A stretch of 64,000 nucleotides of DNA from Rhizaria sp. SCN 62-66 (Eukaryota > Rhizaria, unplaced): the NCBI GenBank assembly GCA_001724265.1, contig MEDY01000018.1, positions 62,001-126,000 of the forward strand, read 5' to 3'. Below the pieces are notes generated by a model, which saw only the letters and a list, made by a program, of their open reading frames with translations, was not told the origin of the DNA and did not search any database. Below are positions 59,976-64,000 of this stretch, piece by piece. A program made the translations under genes and the position numbers. Each line of letters opens with the position of its first letter. Positions within the stretch are counted from its first letter, which is position 1.

Positions 59976-60731
59976 GTTCCAAGCGTTACACTATTGATGT
60001 GAGCTCTCTTGTGGCGACTTTTAACGAGCTGATCACTAAAACAAAGAGTTTGAGTCGCAGGTGACTTGAAGGAAACGAATTGAAAAGTTCAACTTAAAGA
60101 ACCTAAATCTTCTCTCCGTATTATATTGTTCGATGGCCACGGATTTTGCGTAATACAAAGTAACATAGCTGCAACTTTCTAAAAACCTATTCCTCTGTTT
60201 TCTGCTTGGCGACTGTGAGCATCGAGCTCTTTGCGTCTGCCACGGTGGCAACAACAAACTCCTTGGACACGAAAATAAAACCACAGAATTCTTTAACAAA
60301 GAAATCGTCAACTGATTTTTTGTCGGGTGCAAATTTTATCCGAAATAAGTATCTTGCGGACTATATTGGTTATATCTTCATCACACAGTATCCTGAAGTG
60401 ATTCAAGTCGTTGAAGTTTGGATACCACAACAGCAAATTCCGGTAAAACTTCAAGTCGCAACTTGCTCTAATCCGACTAGATTAACGGCGGCAGTTTGTT
60501 ATGCAATACCAGACTTACTCATATGCAAAATGCCACTGTTTTACACGCATCGCCCCACAGACAAGTCCTCAACAAGTCCCTGCAACTTCGTCTCTTCGAA
60601 GTGCACCCTTCCACAGACCGCATCAGCTCTGTGTATCTCGCTTACTCGCGGCAAACCAATAAATCTACGCTACACGCAGTAGCCTGTAGGTTTGTCCTTG
60701 GTTTCTGCGTGCGTTTTCTCTGTACCCGTGC
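59976..60731. other. Intergenic region, NDUFAF2 / Ser-rich membrane protein
   Basis: 756 bp between two + strand genes. A frame open from 60206 to 60679 has no early ATG and unusual composition for this genome; I do not call it. The last 130 bases before 60732 are GC-richer and may be a 5' UTR. Confidence 0.4.
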
Positions 60732-61688
60732 ATGTTTGGCCGCATCTGCTGCCTTCCCCGCCTCGTCTACCGCACCATCGTTCTGCTCATCGCCGTCATC
60801 ATCATTCTCGTCGTCCTCGCGCACTTCAGGATCGTCAACTTAGGCAAGCTTACCCCGTCTAGTGGCACTACCGCGGCTGTTATCGGCGTTATTGAGGACA
60901 TTCCTGTTATCGGCAACTTGATCTCGACGACTGGCGACAGCAGCAAAGACAACTCAACCAGCAGTAGCAACGCTAGCTCCGCGACTGAGAACAGCAGCAG
61001 CAGCAGCAGCGGCAGCGGCAGCAGTATCAACAGCAGTAGCAGCAGCAACAGCGGCAATAACGCAAGCGGCAGTAGCGGCAATACCACTAACTCAAACTCT
61101 AACCTTGTTGCGTTAATCAACTCACTGCTTGCACCGGGCGCGACTAGTAGCGCAGCTTCAGCAGCAACAACACCTGCCGACAGTAACGCGAGCTCTAGTA
61201 CTACCACAAGTAGCGGCAGCAGCAGCGCAGCAGCACCCCCTGTCACAGCACCTGAATTGACGTCTCTGTTTCCGCTGCCGTCCCTGTTACCGACCGTCAC
61301 TGTCCCAAGCAGCACGAGCTCAAGCACGAGCTCGAGCAGTAACACAGAGGCTCCGAGTGCTCCACCTTCGACAAGTAGCACAAGCCCAAACGCTGGCTCT
61401 AGCTCCGGCTCCAGTAGCAGTACAAGCTCAAGCTTAAGCGGTACTGTGCTGCCTAGCTTGCCCGTCCCGCGCCTCCCGTTTCTTCCCTTTGGCGTCAGCT
61501 CGACTCCCGCCTGCAGGAGCAGTAGCGCGCAGTTCTGTCACAGCGGGCTCGGTAGCTTTGGCGCTCGCGCTCATATCTTTAGCGCAGTCAGCACGCTTAG
61601 CTACGTCGACTTGAGAATTCTTGCTCGGGACTCTGAGGAGGCGCTAACAAAAGCAGAGCGCGTGCAATCACTCTTCATTGCGGCGTAA
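60732..61688 (+). CDS. Ser-rich single-span membrane protein, unknown function
   Basis: Single exon, 318 aa, stop TAA. A basic start (MFGRICCLPRLVYR) precedes a strong hydrophobic span at about 15-31 (TIVLLIAVIIILVVLAHF), a signal-anchor layout. Residues about 65-245 are almost entirely Ser, Asn, Thr, Ala and Pro, a likely O-glycosylated stalk if it faces outside. The C-terminal 75 residues contain two Cys (CRSSSAQFC) and a charged helix (ILARDSEEALTKAERVQ). No family recognised. Only 41 bp separate its stop from the next start on the same strand, which is tight for this genome, so the two could be one locus or a mis-split pair. Confidence 0.6.
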   Translation: MFGRICCLPRLVYRTIVLLIAVIIILVVLAHFRIVNLGKLTPSSGTTAAVIGVIEDIPVIGNLISTTGDSSKDNSTSSSNASSATENSSSSSSGSGSSINSSSSSNSGNNASGSSGNTTNSNSNLVALINSLLAPGATSSAASAATTPADSNASSSTTTSSGSSSAAAPPVTAPELTSLFPLPSLLPTVTVPSSTSSSTSSSSNTEAPSAPPSTSSTSPNAGSSSGSSSSTSSSLSGTVLPSLPVPRLPFLPFGVSSTPACRSSSAQFCHSGLGSFGARAHIFSAVSTLSYVDLRILARDSEEALTKAERVQSLFIAA

Positions 61689-61729
61689 GCGTCTCGCTCT
61701 AAGTGTCAACTCAGTTGAGAATCGTAACG

Positions 61730-64000
61730 ATGAGCCAGAACTCCAGTAACAAGTCCAACAAAGGCACTAATACTGGTAACGTCGCAAATACCAGCGCAGG
61801 CGCGCGGGGTAGCTCGAACAACAGCGGCGATGGCAGCGCTGTCAATGGCACTAGTCGGAACACTGGTGATGAACAGCAAGTGAAGCTGTGTGAGAACCTT
61901 GCTCACAGTCACGCTGCCCACTGTCACTCAGGCAACGACGGCGGCCAGAGTCAAGGAGGGCCAAAGTTGCCACCGCCGTTACCGCCGCAGTACTTACAGG
62001 CTATGAGTAGCACTGAAGTTAAGCCGCGTGCCTTCTGCTTTCCCAGCACTTTGGCCGCGCAAGGGAACAGCAGCCAGAACAGCGCCGACGCAAGCGTGAA
62101 TGGTCTCGGCGCTGCGTCTGCTGGCGCTGCTGCAGCAACGTCACCGCCAGTTAGCAGTCTGACCATTGCGGCCAATACCGGCGCTGGTAACGCAAGCCGG
62201 CAAGTGAACGTACACGCAACTCCTGCAGTCAGGTTCCGTCCGGCTAACGCCAAGAACGGGACTAGTTCGAACGGCAACGCTGCCAATGGCTCAACAACAG
62301 CAGCACCTGTAACAGACAGCGGCGCCAACGGTGTGTTGCACTCTGGTTTTGTTCCCTTGCTTGCTGAAGCAACAATCTACGGTCCGTCGACGAGCTTTCC
62401 GCCGCTGGCACAGACCGCGAGTGCTGTGTCGATGACGCAGAGCAGCGCGGTTGCACCACTAGCTATGGGAACTGAGAAGCTCATTGGTCCGTACCCCTTA
62501 GTCGCCGAGGTACTTACGCGGTCTAAGTGGGAACACGCGAGCAACGCTGGCAACGACAAAAACAGTGAGCAAATGACTGTAAGCAGTCGTGACAGCGGCA
62601 ACCTTCATCATGTAACAAGCACAGCTTCGAGCAGTGCGAGTTTAAGTGTCAGTGTTGGAGGCAGCACTAATGTAGGCGCTGGCGTTATTACCGCTGCGGA
62701 GTGTGCGTGCTTTGAGCGGTCCGGCGCTGCCTCCATGTCCGTGGCGTTGGCCCTTATTAACAACCTCAACGTCAACGATGCCATCTTGAACAGCGTGGGC
62801 ACACAGGGCAACGCTGAGAGTGGGCCGAGTGTGAGCGCGGCGACAAGGCTTGCGACACAAGGCTACGATGGGTTTCAAGCTGCAGCGTTATCATTGGCCC
62901 CACAGCTTAACTTCGTGAACGCACCTCTTGCACAACAGCAAGCGTTTGTGATGCAACAGCAGCGCAACTTGACTGTTAACACGCCAACTGCTTGGCAATT
63001 TGTCGCGCCACAAGCAGGTTCTACAGTATATCCGACGGACTATGCTGCTCGGTACGCCGGCCTTTTACACCCTATTCATGTACTGTACTTCAAATTAAAC
63101 TCGCTTAATGAAGAAACAATGCCAGCGCGCTTGAAACTTTAGCTCACAACTGGTATCATGCTTTTGTACATTTTTGCAGATACTATGGGTACTCTGCAAT
63201 CCCGTCTTTAGCGCCCACTGCGTTTGCTCCGATACACTTGAGTGTTTACAATCCGGCCCGGTACAACGCGCTTGTGACGTACTTGCACCACGCGCGTCAC
63301 GCACACATACGGGGACATAAGGGCGGCTACACGCTAACGCATCCTAACTTTAGCAACGGCAACGACGGCAGCCTGTTCTCAAGTGCGTCTGCCACAAGCC
63401 ACAGCGCAGGCAACAGCAGCCAAGCATATGCTAGTAAAGTTGTTATGAGTGATAGCAGCGATCTTGACAATGCAGCGCGCGGCCACCAGAAAGTAGTGCA
63501 GAACAAGAAGCAGCAACTCCGCGGCGATCCAAGCGCAAGTTCTATTGGCAATCTCAAGCTCGCACGTGTTCGTAATACTGCTGGCTCCAATGGGCAAGAC
63601 TACAAAGAGGCGCTCTACGACAGCCATTGCAGCGCAGCTGTAATCAACCGCAAGCACGGAGCAGTTGCTTCAGCCAGTTCAACGGCAGCGACCTGTGCAG
63701 CAACTGAGAATAGTGCCTGCGACCTAGCGCCGCTGCTAAAGAGCAGTATTGCCGAAGCTGTTGCTGACGCTGTTGCCCCGTTGGCTATTCCAGTCGCTCC
63801 TGAGCTTGACCTGTTTACGCTGCTCGACTATCTCTACGATGGTCCACAGGTATGTGAGAAATTGACTGAGTTTTATTGATATATCACCAATTGACTCTTT
63901 AAATTGTGTGCTTTTTGATTCCATAAGAGAATCTGGCTTTATTTTGCAAGATGTACGGACGTACACTTTAAAAAACTCTCATGCGTACTCTGGACTTTTG
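61730..64000 (+). CDS. Asn/Ser-rich protein, unknown function (3' end beyond window)
   Basis: Visible exons 61730..63084 and 63180..63849, 675 codons so far; introns start GTACTT (95 bp, phase 2) and GTATGT (63850, runs to the edge or to an exon I cannot place). The start is the ATG giving MSQNSSNKSN. Most of exon 1 is Asn/Ser/Ala/Thr-rich. Exon 2 opens with a more ordered stretch (YYGYSAIPSLAP, VYNPARYNALVTYLHHARHAH) and ends with a Leu/Asp-rich segment (PELDLFTLLDYLYDGPQ) that may begin a folded domain. A TAG at 63140 lies in the intron, not in coding sequence. Composition and apparently lower GC match the phosphatase-like gene's N-terminal half. No function can be given. Confidence 0.6.

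Noticed and set aside
60206-60682. 158-codon open frame between NDUFAF2 and the Ser-rich protein
   Set aside because: Starts with TTG, has no early ATG, does not match local codon use, and ends at a TAG that is not a stop here. Probably untranslated.
1-64000. Bacterial or organellar contamination, CRISPR arrays, insertion sequences
   Set aside because: Spliceosomal introns, eukaryote-specific families and AT-rich intergenic DNA throughout; no transposase, repeat-spacer array or terminal inverted repeats seen.

Overview
The window is nuclear DNA of a free-living-type eukaryotic microbe (protist) with aerobic mitochondria. Coding sequence is GC-rich and full of Ala, Ser, Asn, Gln and Asp/Glu runs. 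Intergenic DNA and introns are AT-rich. Spliceosomal introns of about 85-250 bp interrupt most genes. I see 16 protein genes: 14 complete and one cut off at each edge. I found no rRNA, tRNA, CRISPR array or transposon. I cannot name the lineage. The OPRT-then-OMPDC order of the UMP synthase fusion is the one known in animals, plants and amoebozoans, and differs from the inverted fusion of kinetoplastids and stramenopiles.

The central result is that UAG appears to be a sense codon. Eleven in-frame TAG codons interrupt six otherwise intact genes: the USP30-like protease (1), the F-box/WD40 giant (2), the asteroid-family protein (2), the purple acid phosphatase (3), UMP synthase (2) and the 3,224-residue giant (1). 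The same frame continues after every one of them. No in-frame TAA or TGA breaks any gene, and all 14 complete genes end in TAA (8) or TGA (6). Two sites carry most weight. One lies between the catalytic Asp-Lys-Asp motif and the rest of the OMP decarboxylase barrel. The other is codon 13 of the asteroid gene, where the family's MGV-type N-terminus is reached only by reading UAG as an amino acid. Glutamine is my best guess for the residue; Glu or Leu are not excluded. The 5' splice sites also have an uncommon consensus, GTACGT.

Layout, left to right: EF-hand protein (-, partial); stand-alone MacB/LolD-type ABC ATPase (+); USP30-like ubiquitin protease (-); mitochondrial carrier (+); 3,003-residue F-box/WD40 protein (+); zinc alcohol dehydrogenase (-); 2,341-residue asteroid/XPG-like protein (+); tRNA m7G46 methyltransferase METTL1/Trm8 (-); 2,374-residue membrane-anchored purple acid phosphatase-like protein (+); EndoU ribonuclease (-); mitochondrial ribosomal protein bL27m (+); UMP synthase (-); 3,224-residue unrecognised protein with a presequence-like N-terminus (-); NDUFAF2 complex I assembly factor (+); Ser-rich single-span membrane protein (+); Asn/Ser-rich protein (+, partial).

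Functionally this is a normal mixed eukaryotic gene neighbourhood, not an operon. A mitochondrial theme recurs (carrier, bL27m, NDUFAF2, USP30-like protease, possibly the giant), which argues for a respiring mitochondrion with complex I. RNA-related enzymes (METTL1, EndoU, asteroid nuclease fold) and pyrimidine synthesis make up most of the rest.
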